From NCBI GenBank assembly GCA_002476625.1, contig DLLC01000025.1, positions 1-16,205 on the forward strand: 16,205 nt of DNA, in the 5' to 3' direction. Under the pieces are notes generated by a model. That model was given only the letters and a program-made list of their open reading frames with translations. It ran no database searches and had not been told where the DNA came from. The stretch's first letter is position 1, and every line of letters starts with the position of its first letter. The position numbers and the translations under genes are program-made. Source of the stretch: Porphyromonadaceae bacterium UBA7572 (GTDB lineage Bacteria; Bacteroidota; Bacteroidia; Bacteroidales; Muribaculaceae). This document shows, one piece after another, positions 8,244 to 16,020 of the stretch.

Positions 8244-9698
8244 ATGAAGAAAACATCTCGTTTCGCTCTTATCCTTGCCGTGGGGCTGTTCGCTATCTCA
8301 CTGTCGCTGTCGGCGTGTGGCAGCGACGCACTGCATAAAGCGGTGAAAGACGCTTTCATCAAAGGCGACACCACCGAAGTGGCCTACCAGAAAATTTGCG
8401 ACATCATCACCAGCAACCCCGAGAAGTATGCCGACTACATGACTGACGGCGGCATCAACGCCGAGGCGCTCAACCAGATGATCAACGAAGTGGGCCAGCA
8501 CCTGCGCCCACCCATGACGTGGAACACGCTCCGATATGGCGCGCAGTCGCTCTCGCTGAGCATTTACTTTGAGCGAAGCGGCTCCATGACACCCTACGAC
8601 CAGGCTTCCGGCGGCGGACAGCTCAAGAAGACGGTGAACGACTTCATCAACTTCTTCCCCGGTGGAGACAAGGCGAGCATCAGCATCGTGAACAACGACA
8701 TTTACCCCTACAAAGGATCGGTGGACGCCTTCCTCCAGGACCGCGACATCTATGCCTCCACCAAAGGCGTGGGCGACGCCTCCTACACCGACTTCAAGGT
8801 GATTTTCAACAAAATATTCCAAGCGCAGAAACCTGGTAACGTGGCTGTGCTCATCACCGACCTCATCTACTCGCCCAAAAACACCAATGGCGTGAGCGTG
8901 GACAAAATCCTCAACGAGGAAAACAGTCTCGCCACCTCCATTTTCACCAAGTATAAAAACAAGTCGATTATCGTGAAGCAGTTTCGGGGCGATTTCGACG
9001 GACTCTACTATCCATATAGCGGCAAGCCATTCAGCTACAAAGGCCAACGTCCATTCTACGCCATCATCATAGCCGACGCATCGACCATCGACCGCATGGC
9101 GCACGACAGCCGTTTCGCCAACTTCCTGAACCCAGCCGGCACGCTCAACAGCTACCGCCTCAACCAGGCCAGCACCACACTCGACTTCAAGTTGGTGCCC
9201 GTGTGGAAAAACGGCGCCGGCCGATGCCGCGAGAGCCGCTCCGAGAAAGGGCTCATCACCGGTTGCGAGACCGACCGCGAAACGGGCATTATCGCCTTCA
9301 GCGTGGCGGTTAACCTCGGCGGGCTGGGGAAAGACGATGCCTTCGTCTCCAACCCCGCCAACTTCACCGTGCAGTCGCAAAACGGCTTCACCATGCAAGT
9401 GGAGAAAATCAACCCCGCCGACATCACCGGCAACAACAAGGCCTACCTCGACGGCATGACCCACGTGATCACCTTCACCGGCAAGATGAACACCGCCAAA
9501 GACGAAATCAGCGTAAGTCTGCGCAATGAATTCCCGTCATGGATCGAGCAGTGCACCAGCCACGACGACTCCAGCCCCGCAGCCCCAGGGTTCGCAGGCA
9601 CCACTTTCGGCCTTGAGCGGTTTCTGCGAGGCATCTACGACGCATTCTCCGCATCACAGGCCAGCTACACATCAATGAACATCAAACTCGAAAAATAA
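8244..9698 (+). CDS. VWA-like lipoprotein (variant MIDAS), first gene of the cytoskeleton-like operon
   Basis: The product is 484 residues. It starts with a lipoprotein signal peptide: basic MKKTSR, a hydrophobic stretch to residue 22, and lipobox LSAC with Cys25. It should be exported and lipid-anchored in the envelope. From about residue 100 it resembles a von Willebrand factor A fold. ERSGSM (110-115) occupies the DxSxS metal-binding position, with Glu in place of Asp. Thr182 (in DASYTDF) and Asp206 (in VLITDLIYSP) fit the other two MIDAS positions. This mapping is by eye. VWA domains usually mediate metal-dependent protein binding. The C-terminal third (about 300-484) has no motif I can name. 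The ATG at 8244 is preferred over an in-frame TTG at 8217 because it gives a proper signal peptide. The next gene starts 3 bp after the stop, implying cotranscription. No partner or substrate can be read from the sequence. Confidence 0.8.
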   Translation: MKKTSRFALILAVGLFAISLSLSACGSDALHKAVKDAFIKGDTTEVAYQKICDIITSNPEKYADYMTDGGINAEALNQMINEVGQHLRPPMTWNTLRYGAQSLSLSIYFERSGSMTPYDQASGGGQLKKTVNDFINFFPGGDKASISIVNNDIYPYKGSVDAFLQDRDIYASTKGVGDASYTDFKVIFNKIFQAQKPGNVAVLITDLIYSPKNTNGVSVDKILNEENSLATSIFTKYKNKSIIVKQFRGDFDGLYYPYSGKPFSYKGQRPFYAIIIADASTIDRMAHDSRFANFLNPAGTLNSYRLNQASTTLDFKLVPVWKNGAGRCRESRSEKGLITGCETDRETGIIAFSVAVNLGGLGKDDAFVSNPANFTVQSQNGFTMQVEKINPADITGNNKAYLDGMTHVITFTGKMNTAKDEISVSLRNEFPSWIEQCTSHDDSSPAAPGFAGTTFGLERFLRGIYDAFSASQASYTSMNIKLEK

Positions 9699-9701
9699 GA
9701 A

Positions 9702-10148
9702 ATGGACAAAAAAGGCTTTTATCTCATCACTGGCATCGTAGTCACCGTGCTGTTCTGGATTTTCCGCGTAGAAATTTACGAAGGAATGTTTGAGGCACCT
9801 GGGTTCAGCGACGCCATGTTCAACACCGGCATCTATGGCATAGTGGGCCTCATCACCGCCGCCATGGCATGGGGCGCGGCCGCCATCTTCTACTATGGCA
9901 TCAATTCCGTGCGCTTCGCCCGCTGGTGGCACTGGCTTGCCGTGCTCGCCATCGTCAGCATCTTGGCCCCCATCGTGTGCTATTTTGTAAACTCCAGCAT
10001 CTTCGATTCCGAGAACTACTCCTATGCCGCCGAAATGGTGTCGTTTGAGGGTGTGAACATCATCTTCACCGCCACACTGTATGTGGTGGCGTCGTTCTCC
10101 ATCCGCTGGTGGAGCACCAACTGCCGTCACACGCCATTCCCTCAATAG
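9702..10148 (+). CDS. Small four-helix integral membrane protein
   Basis: The product is 148 residues. Four hydrophobic segments are visible at about 6-22, 43-65, 75-97 and 116-135. The loop between the first two (EIYEGMFEAPGFSDAMFN) is acidic and so likely periplasmic. The loop between the second and third (SVRFAR) is basic and so likely cytoplasmic. The short tail is also basic (RWWSTNCRH), placing both termini in the cytoplasm. I recognise no named family and no catalytic motif. It starts 3 bp after the VWA-lipoprotein stop, so the two are probably translationally coupled, and it may be the inner-membrane anchor or partner of the system. The gap to the next gene is 64 bp, the largest in the operon, with no terminator hairpin or clear TAnnTTTG element inside. 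Confidence 0.8.
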   Translation: MDKKGFYLITGIVVTVLFWIFRVEIYEGMFEAPGFSDAMFNTGIYGIVGLITAAMAWGAAAIFYYGINSVRFARWWHWLAVLAIVSILAPIVCYFVNSSIFDSENYSYAAEMVSFEGVNIIFTATLYVVASFSIRWWSTNCRHTPFPQ

Positions 10149-10212
10149 GCATAATTACCCCCTGCATTTATCCACCGCACAAATCAGTTTATCTCTCACA
10201 CATCAAAATTAT

Positions 10213-11733
10213 ATGAGATTATTCATTTTCGCCATAGGCGGCACAGGCTCCAGAGTGCTTAAGTCGCTCGTCATGCTCTCGGCGGCAGGCGTCAAGCCCC
10301 TCGACGAGGACGGCAAGCCAGTCCCAAACTTAGAGTTGGTGCCCATCATCATCGACCCCCACAAGAGCAACGAGGACCTCAAGCGCACCGAGCAGATGCT
10401 CAACGAATACTGCACCATACGCGAAAAGCTATACGGCCGAGAAGTGAACGCCGACGGCTTCTTCGCCACCAAAATATGCACCCTCCGCTCCATTATGGGC
10501 ATGACCGCCACCCCCATCAACGACTCCTTCATCTTCAACATGGAGGCCGTAGGGCAGACCAAATTCCGCCAGTTTATAAGCTACGACACCATGAACGAGC
10601 CCAACCAGGCGCTCGCCTCGCTCCTCTTTGCCGACTATCAGCTCGATAACAAGATGAACATCGGCTTCGTGGGCTCGCCCAACATCGGCTCGGTGGCGCT
10701 CAACATGATTAAGGACAGCGAGGAATTCAAGGCTTTCGCCAACGTGTTTGGCGATGGCGACCGCATCTTCTTCATCAGCAGCATATTCGGCGGAACGGGC
10801 GCAGCTGGTTTCCCGATTTTGGTGAAAAATATCCGACAGGCGCAAAACCTCGACGTGAGCAACAAGAACTTCCTGCGCCAGGCGCCCATCGGCGGACTTA
10901 CCGTGCTGCCCTACTTCAACCTCAATGGCAGCCAGGGAAGGCGCATCGACAAGGCCGACTTCGTGGTGAAGACACAGAGCGCGCTGCAATACTACAACGA
11001 GACGCTCACTGGCGATGCCGACCGCAACGTGAACGCCATATTCTACCTCGGCGACCAAACCACATCCATTCCCTACGACTACGACCCCGGCGACATACGT
11101 GACCAGCACAACCCCGCCCACCTCGTGGAAATGGTGGGAGCACTGGCTGTGATGAAGTTTGCCGGCATGCCCGACCGCCAATTCCTCGACGGCATGGGAG
11201 GCTTCCTGCCCACCAAAGCCTTTGAGTACGGCCTCGACAAGGACCTCTTGGACGTGGACTTCGCCACTTTCGGACAGGAGACCCGCCGGCTCATCTACCG
11301 CCCGATGGTGAAATTCCATATGCTCTTCATCTACATGCGCACCGCCCTGAAAGCGGTCATCGGGCAAGGCTACACACAAGATGAGCCAAAAATACGCAGC
11401 GAGTTCACCACCACGCAATTCTACCGCACCCTCGTGGACCAGTTCTTCAGCTTCTACACCGAGTGGCTTTCTGAGATGCACCAGAATGTGCGCCATGTGG
11501 AGCTGTTCAACGTGGGCGAGAACAACTTCGCCAGCATCATTCACAATGTGCTCACAAAAAAAGGCTTCTTCGGACGGAAAAGTGTGGACGAGAACACTTT
11601 CAACTCCGAACTCAACAAACTGAGCCGCGACAACAAGAAGTACAGCGACCGCACAGTGGAATACAAACTGCTCGACCTCTTCAACCAGGCCGCAGGCAAT
11701 ATCCTCGACGAAAAATACGAAAACATCAACTAA
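10213..11733 (+). CDS. Tubulin/FtsZ-like protein
   Basis: The product is 506 residues, probably cytoplasmic, with no signal peptide or membrane segment. The N-terminus MRLFIFAIGGTGSRVLKSL has a beta strand and a glycine-rich loop (9-14) like the first nucleotide-binding loop of FtsZ/tubulin. FFISSIFGGTGAAGFPIL carries GGTGAAG (193-199), placed like the tubulin signature GGGTG(T/S)G. A helix-forming segment follows each loop. These two motifs and their spacing suggest the FtsZ-tubulin superfamily, perhaps the tubulin-like group that includes Pfam Tubulin_2, but I could not identify a T7 catalytic loop (NxDxxD) and no search was run. A general Rossmann-like nucleotide-binding protein is the alternative. 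The ATG at 10213 starts exactly at the first strand; the same frame is open upstream but only as a shadow of the preceding gene. It lies 18 bp before the ATPase gene, so the two are likely made together. Confidence 0.7.
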   Translation: MRLFIFAIGGTGSRVLKSLVMLSAAGVKPLDEDGKPVPNLELVPIIIDPHKSNEDLKRTEQMLNEYCTIREKLYGREVNADGFFATKICTLRSIMGMTATPINDSFIFNMEAVGQTKFRQFISYDTMNEPNQALASLLFADYQLDNKMNIGFVGSPNIGSVALNMIKDSEEFKAFANVFGDGDRIFFISSIFGGTGAAGFPILVKNIRQAQNLDVSNKNFLRQAPIGGLTVLPYFNLNGSQGRRIDKADFVVKTQSALQYYNETLTGDADRNVNAIFYLGDQTTSIPYDYDPGDIRDQHNPAHLVEMVGALAVMKFAGMPDRQFLDGMGGFLPTKAFEYGLDKDLLDVDFATFGQETRRLIYRPMVKFHMLFIYMRTALKAVIGQGYTQDEPKIRSEFTTTQFYRTLVDQFFSFYTEWLSEMHQNVRHVELFNVGENNFASIIHNVLTKKGFFGRKSVDENTFNSELNKLSRDNKKYSDRTVEYKLLDLFNQAAGNILDEKYENIN

Positions 11734-11751
11734 GCCCCCCTCGCACGCGCT

Positions 11752-14700
11752 ATGAGCAAAATCCTTTCATACAACAACAAGACCACCAAGACCAGTTCGG
11801 AAGACTGGATTGCAGTGGAGCCTTACGGCGACGACGACATACGACAAATCAAAGACCCCAACGGAGGCCTCTCCCGAAGCCCCCGCACCGCCATTCCAAG
11901 CCCGTTTGCCCAGCTCGACCTCGTGAAAAATGCGTTTGAGCACCTACACCCCACGCCTGGCGGCATGGCTGGCAGCGCAAGCGAGCAAATCATGGTGAGC
12001 AACGCCCTCGACGTGGCGCAGCTCTTCTTTGAATACGAAAATCACAGCACACAGCTCCACATCGTGCGATGGAACAAGGCCGCAGAAATCGAGCGCCTGA
12101 AGGCTTCGCCAGAGCACCGCCTCTACGGCGAGACGCTTGAGCTATTTCTCCAAGCCGACCGCGTGTATAACTTCAACCAGCTTCACGACTGGTACATTCT
12201 GCTGCTCAACAATCAGGTGATAGGCGCCACAAGCCCCTGCTCGCTCACAATGGCCGCACCTAACGTAGGGGTGATAGAGACGGTGAACGTGGAGCCAAAT
12301 GTAAAACTTTTCGGGCAGGTTCGCGACCTGTGGCAGCGCGACGACGAGTTCACATATCACCTTTTCCTGCTCTTCAACGCCTACACCAACCTACGCCGCT
12401 CGTTAGGTGGCGTGTATCAGTATATGGTGGGCAACCTGCAGCTCATTCAGCGGCACAAGCCCGAACTTTACAGCCGCATCCTGTCGGTTATCCCCAACCC
12501 CACCGCTCTGCAAGCCGACCGCGAGCCTGTGGTGCGCCAAATGCTCGACATGCAGTTCGCCCCATTTGCCGGAGAGAATGCGGTGAGCGTGCTCGACGCC
12601 CCTCTTTACCGAAAGAAGATGGCCGATGTGACCACGAGCGCCGCAAGCAGCGACTTCGTGATTGCCCCCACGCGCAGTCAAGTGCCTGGCGAACTGCTTC
12701 CGCTGGTGCTCCGCAACAATTTCAACGGCTCGGTGGACCACTACACCTACATTAACCGCGAGTGGGACAGCGCCACGCAAGTGTATGCCGATGGCGTAGC
12801 CGTGAATGAGCGGCATCTGCCCGACACCAGCATACGCTATCCTTTCCTCACCACCGACGACTTCTTCACCGACAGCATCATCAAACTGGGGGGCGCTATC
12901 GACAGCAACCACTACTTCGACGGAAATATCCAGCACTCGGCTGGAGCCAGCTCGGCGTGCTACCTGCTGCCGCTGAAGCCCACCGTGTTTAAATATTTTA
13001 ACGCCGCCGACCTCACTGGCACAGTGCACGGGCGCAACTTTATCGACATGGCGGAAACAGGCGCAGGAAGCGTCACTGTCACCTTGCGCATTCCTGTGAA
13101 AAAGCGCTTCATCGAGCTTTCCCGCACCTATCTCCCCATCGACGACCCATCATGGCTGTTCAGCGAGCGAATGGGCATGGGGCGCATCGTGAGCGGCATA
13201 CAGCTCTGCACCAGCATCTTCCCCTTTGTGCGCACCGGCCAATCCGATGCCTACAAAGTGCAGCTCTTCACTTATGTGACTGGAGGCGGAGGCAGCCTGC
13301 GTTTCCTTACCGACAGCGCCGACGGTGCCTCGCTGAAAGTGACAGAGAAGCCTCGCACCCAGTTGAGCTACGCCACCACCTATTACGATGTGCAGGGCGA
13401 CTTCGACTACATGGAAGCCTCCGTGAGCAATGATTTAGGCTCGTTTAGAGGCATCATCATTCCGCTATGGAAGCCCTACACGCCAAGTGCGAAGGAACTG
13501 ATTTTCGCCGTTGACTTCGGCACTACCAACAGCCATGTGGAATGGGCGGAACGCGGACAGGAGTCCCGTCCGCTCACCTTCACCGACGGCCGTGAGCAAA
13601 CACTCATCGCATCGCTGCTGAAAAAGGACGCGCTGCTCATCGCCGACCAGCTTCAGCGCATCGAGTTCCTGCCCCGCGACATCAACGACATCTATGGTTT
13701 CCCGCTGCGCACCGCATTGGCGAGCAACCGCGGAGCCACAGGCGGCACCAACCTGTTCGGCGACATCAATATTCCATTCCTATACGAGCGCCAGTATTTC
13801 GATGGTTATGAAGTGACCACCAATCTCAAATGGATGGGCGACAACACGCTCTCAAAGGAATTTCTGCGCGAACTCGTGCTGCTCATCAAAGCAAAAGCCC
13901 TCCTCGAGAATGCCGACCTCAGTAAAGTGCGACTGGTCTACTTCTACCCCGTGAGTATGGGAGGAGCTGACCGCGCACGTCTGGAAACGGCATGGGAGGA
14001 ACTTTTCAGCACCTACCTCGGTGGCGACATCGACAGCAATCTCCACACTTACCCCGAGTCTATCGCACCCGCTTTCTACTACAAGAGCGCCGACGTGGCT
14101 GGCAGCAGCTATGTGTCGGTAGACATCGGTGGCGGCACGAGCGACACGGTGGTTTACCAGACCAGCGCCGACCAGCAGCAGACGTTGCCCGTGGCGATCT
14201 CCTCGTTCCGATTTGCCGGCAACGCCATCTTTGGCGATGCCTTCACGCCTCACGATGCCGACAGCAACCCACTCCTCCAGCACTACACCGAGTATTTCCG
14301 CAAGATAGTGGAGCGCAACCCCGACATCACCTATCTCAACAGCATTATGGCCACCATCATGGCTGGCAAGCGCAGTGAGGACATCAATGCGTTCCTCTTC
14401 TCCATCGAGAATGTGGAGCAGCTTCGCAATCTGCCGCCGCTCGACCGCAACCTCTACAGCTACAATGCGCTCCTGCGTTCCGACGACCAGCGCAAACTGG
14501 TGTTTATGTATTTCTACAGCGCGATCATCTATTACATTGCCTCATCGATGAAGCACCGCCACTTTGTGAAGCCCAAGCATGTCTATTTCAGCGGAACTGG
14601 CTCCAAGATTCTCAACATCCTCGGCAGCCGTGAATTAGTGACCGAGATTACACAAGGCATCTTTGAGCGTGTGTTCGAAGAGAAATACAGCGAGCCTTTC

Positions 14701-15183
14701 AGCATAAAAGTGGAGCGCGACTGCCCTAAGCAAATCACTTGCCGCGGTGGCATCAGGCTTGAAAATGAGCGGCTTGAAAGCCACAATTCACCGGAGATGG
14801 CTTCCCTGATGGATTTAGTGCGCCCACGGGGCGTGAACGCCATCAAATACTGCTACTCCATGATCGACGAGGAGCAACTCACCATCGACAAGGTGAACGA
14901 CCTGGGCGTGCGCGACAAAATCGTGGACGAGGTGAAGCGGTTCAACCAGTTCTTCATCGACCTTTGCGACCCGGTGATGCGCGATGAAATGGGCGTAGAC
15001 AGCAAGGTGTACGCCACCTTCAAGGCTGTGGTCAACGACAATGCGGCCAACTACCTCATCGCTGGTATCAACAGCTATCTGCAAGGCCGCTATGAGCCAG
15101 GGGCTGTGATTGAGGACGTACCGTTCTTCTATCCGGTGATTGGCATTATCCGGTATAACTTGCTAAAAATTTATAACACATAA
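11752..15183 (+). CDS. Large protein with C-terminal actin/Hsp70-type (ASKHA) ATPase domain
   Basis: The product is 1143 residues with no signal peptide or obvious membrane helix, so probably cytoplasmic. The C-terminal half has the three nucleotide-binding motifs of the actin/Hsp70 superfamily: phosphate-1 FAVDFGTTNSHVEW (DFGTTN 588-593), phosphate-2 VDIGGGTSDTVVY (DIGGGTSD 791-798) and adenosine motif YFSGTGSKIL (SGTGSK 947-952). Their order and spacing fit an ATPase fold enlarged by inserts, followed by a tail of about 180 residues. The first 580 residues are unrecognised; they include IPSPFAQLDLVKNAF (48-62) and YLLPLKPTVFKYF (404-416). Size and architecture recall the SrfB virulence-factor family, which I could not confirm. 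It sits between the tubulin-like gene (18 bp) and a membrane protein gene (21 bp). A role as an ATP-driven scaffold or chaperone for its neighbours is inference. Codon use is strongly GTG-biased for valine, like the rest of the operon. Confidence 0.8.
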   Translation: MSKILSYNNKTTKTSSEDWIAVEPYGDDDIRQIKDPNGGLSRSPRTAIPSPFAQLDLVKNAFEHLHPTPGGMAGSASEQIMVSNALDVAQLFFEYENHSTQLHIVRWNKAAEIERLKASPEHRLYGETLELFLQADRVYNFNQLHDWYILLLNNQVIGATSPCSLTMAAPNVGVIETVNVEPNVKLFGQVRDLWQRDDEFTYHLFLLFNAYTNLRRSLGGVYQYMVGNLQLIQRHKPELYSRILSVIPNPTALQADREPVVRQMLDMQFAPFAGENAVSVLDAPLYRKKMADVTTSAASSDFVIAPTRSQVPGELLPLVLRNNFNGSVDHYTYINREWDSATQVYADGVAVNERHLPDTSIRYPFLTTDDFFTDSIIKLGGAIDSNHYFDGNIQHSAGASSACYLLPLKPTVFKYFNAADLTGTVHGRNFIDMAETGAGSVTVTLRIPVKKRFIELSRTYLPIDDPSWLFSERMGMGRIVSGIQLCTSIFPFVRTGQSDAYKVQLFTYVTGGGGSLRFLTDSADGASLKVTEKPRTQLSYATTYYDVQGDFDYMEASVSNDLGSFRGIIIPLWKPYTPSAKELIFAVDFGTTNSHVEWAERGQESRPLTFTDGREQTLIASLLKKDALLIADQLQRIEFLPRDINDIYGFPLRTALASNRGATGGTNLFGDINIPFLYERQYFDGYEVTTNLKWMGDNTLSKEFLRELVLLIKAKALLENADLSKVRLVYFYPVSMGGADRARLETAWEELFSTYLGGDIDSNLHTYPESIAPAFYYKSADVAGSSYVSVDIGGGTSDTVVYQTSADQQQTLPVAISSFRFAGNAIFGDAFTPHDADSNPLLQHYTEYFRKIVERNPDITYLNSIMATIMAGKRSEDINAFLFSIENVEQLRNLPPLDRNLYSYNALLRSDDQRKLVFMYFYSAIIYYIASSMKHRHFVKPKHVYFSGTGSKILNILGSRELVTEITQGIFERVFEEKYSEPFSIKVERDCPKQITCRGGIRLENERLESHNSPEMASLMDLVRPRGVNAIKYCYSMIDEEQLTIDKVNDLGVRDKIVDEVKRFNQFFIDLCDPVMRDEMGVDSKVYATFKAVVNDNAANYLIAGINSYLQGRYEPGAVIEDVPFFYPVIGIIRYNLLKIYNT

Positions 15184-15204
15184 CATACATATCCACTCTG
15201 TATA

Positions 15205-16002
15205 ATGAAACTCTTTATTGCCATATTAGCACTGATAGTGGGATTACCAATAGCCGCCCAAAACTATGCAGATTCCGACACCTCCCAGCAAAGCCTGCAA
15301 AGTAGAATCAACGCCGCCGAGGATGCCGCCGAGAGCACAGACAGCTTGGCAAGCACCGCTTCAGCCACCGACAGCCATTCCGACACTGGCAACAACCTGA
15401 TTATATATGCACTGGGCGCCTGCTCTTTGATCAGCCTTGTGGTGGCTGTGGCAGCCACTCAGAAAATCAAAGGCGTGAAGCAAGAGAAGGACAACGAGAT
15501 AACCGCCCTGAAGACGGCTATGCAGCAGCGAGGCGAGGAAATGGAGAAGCGCTTACGCCTGCTCGAAGACCGGCTGGCAGCGATCACGGCCAGCCAAAGC
15601 AGGGCTACGGCAGCATCGCCACGAACCATACCCTCGCCCCAACGACCTGCTCAAGCGGCTGCCACTTCCATGAAAAAAGCCGGTCCCACCACGGTTTACC
15701 TTTCGCGTCCCGACAGCGATGGCCGCTTCATGGCACAAGCCGCACGGATTGAGCCGGGCAACAGCATTTTCAAACTCATCACCACCGATGGCAAGACCGG
15801 CACCTTCGAGGTCATCAACGATGCCAATGTGCACCAGCTGGCTCTGATGATGCCCACGGAAAACCTTACCCGCGCATGCACCGGACACAACATTCAGGTT
15901 TCGGCTGGAATGACGACCATCATCACCGATGTCCCTGGAGAGGCTGTAAGTGACGGCGCCCAATGGCGGATAGTGAAACAAGCTGTCATTCATTATCAAT
16001 AA
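15205..16002 (+). CDS. Single-pass membrane protein with cytoplasmic coiled coil and C-terminal domain
   Basis: The product is 265 residues. An N-terminal signal peptide (about 1-19, ending GLPIAAQ) is followed by a Ser/Thr/Asp/Ala-rich stretch (20-62), likely periplasmic. A transmembrane helix follows (about 64-84), then a basic stop-transfer segment KIKGVKQEK. Residues about 88-128 are heptad-like and charged (EEMEKRLRLLEDRL), suggesting a coiled coil and dimerisation. A Pro/Ala/Ser linker leads to a compact domain (about 160-265) ending in DGAQWRIVKQAVIHY. The positive-inside rule puts this domain in the cytoplasm, where the tubulin-like and ATPase proteins should be. The end of this domain looks like one I have seen in other Bacteroidota hypothetical proteins, but I cannot name the family. 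It begins 21 bp after the ATPase gene and ends 18 bp before the zinc-ribbon gene, so it is part of the operon. A bridge between envelope and cytoplasm is plausible inference. Confidence 0.8.
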   Translation: MKLFIAILALIVGLPIAAQNYADSDTSQQSLQSRINAAEDAAESTDSLASTASATDSHSDTGNNLIIYALGACSLISLVVAVAATQKIKGVKQEKDNEITALKTAMQQRGEEMEKRLRLLEDRLAAITASQSRATAASPRTIPSPQRPAQAAATSMKKAGPTTVYLSRPDSDGRFMAQAARIEPGNSIFKLITTDGKTGTFEVINDANVHQLALMMPTENLTRACTGHNIQVSAGMTTIITDVPGEAVSDGAQWRIVKQAVIHYQ

Positions 16003-16020
16003 CCAAACGCAGCGAAGGCT

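Noticed and set aside
8298..9464. Long minus-strand open frame (388 codons) opposite the VWA-like lipoprotein
   Set aside because: The plus-strand gene has a signal peptide, lipobox and VWA-like motifs. The antisense product is a low-complexity Val/Gly/His/Glu-rich sequence, as expected from reading GTG-biased codons backwards.
10429..11544. Long minus-strand open frame (371 codons) opposite the tubulin-like gene
   Set aside because: It has the same His/Val/Glu-rich antisense composition and no recognisable motif. The plus-strand frame carries both nucleotide-loop motifs.
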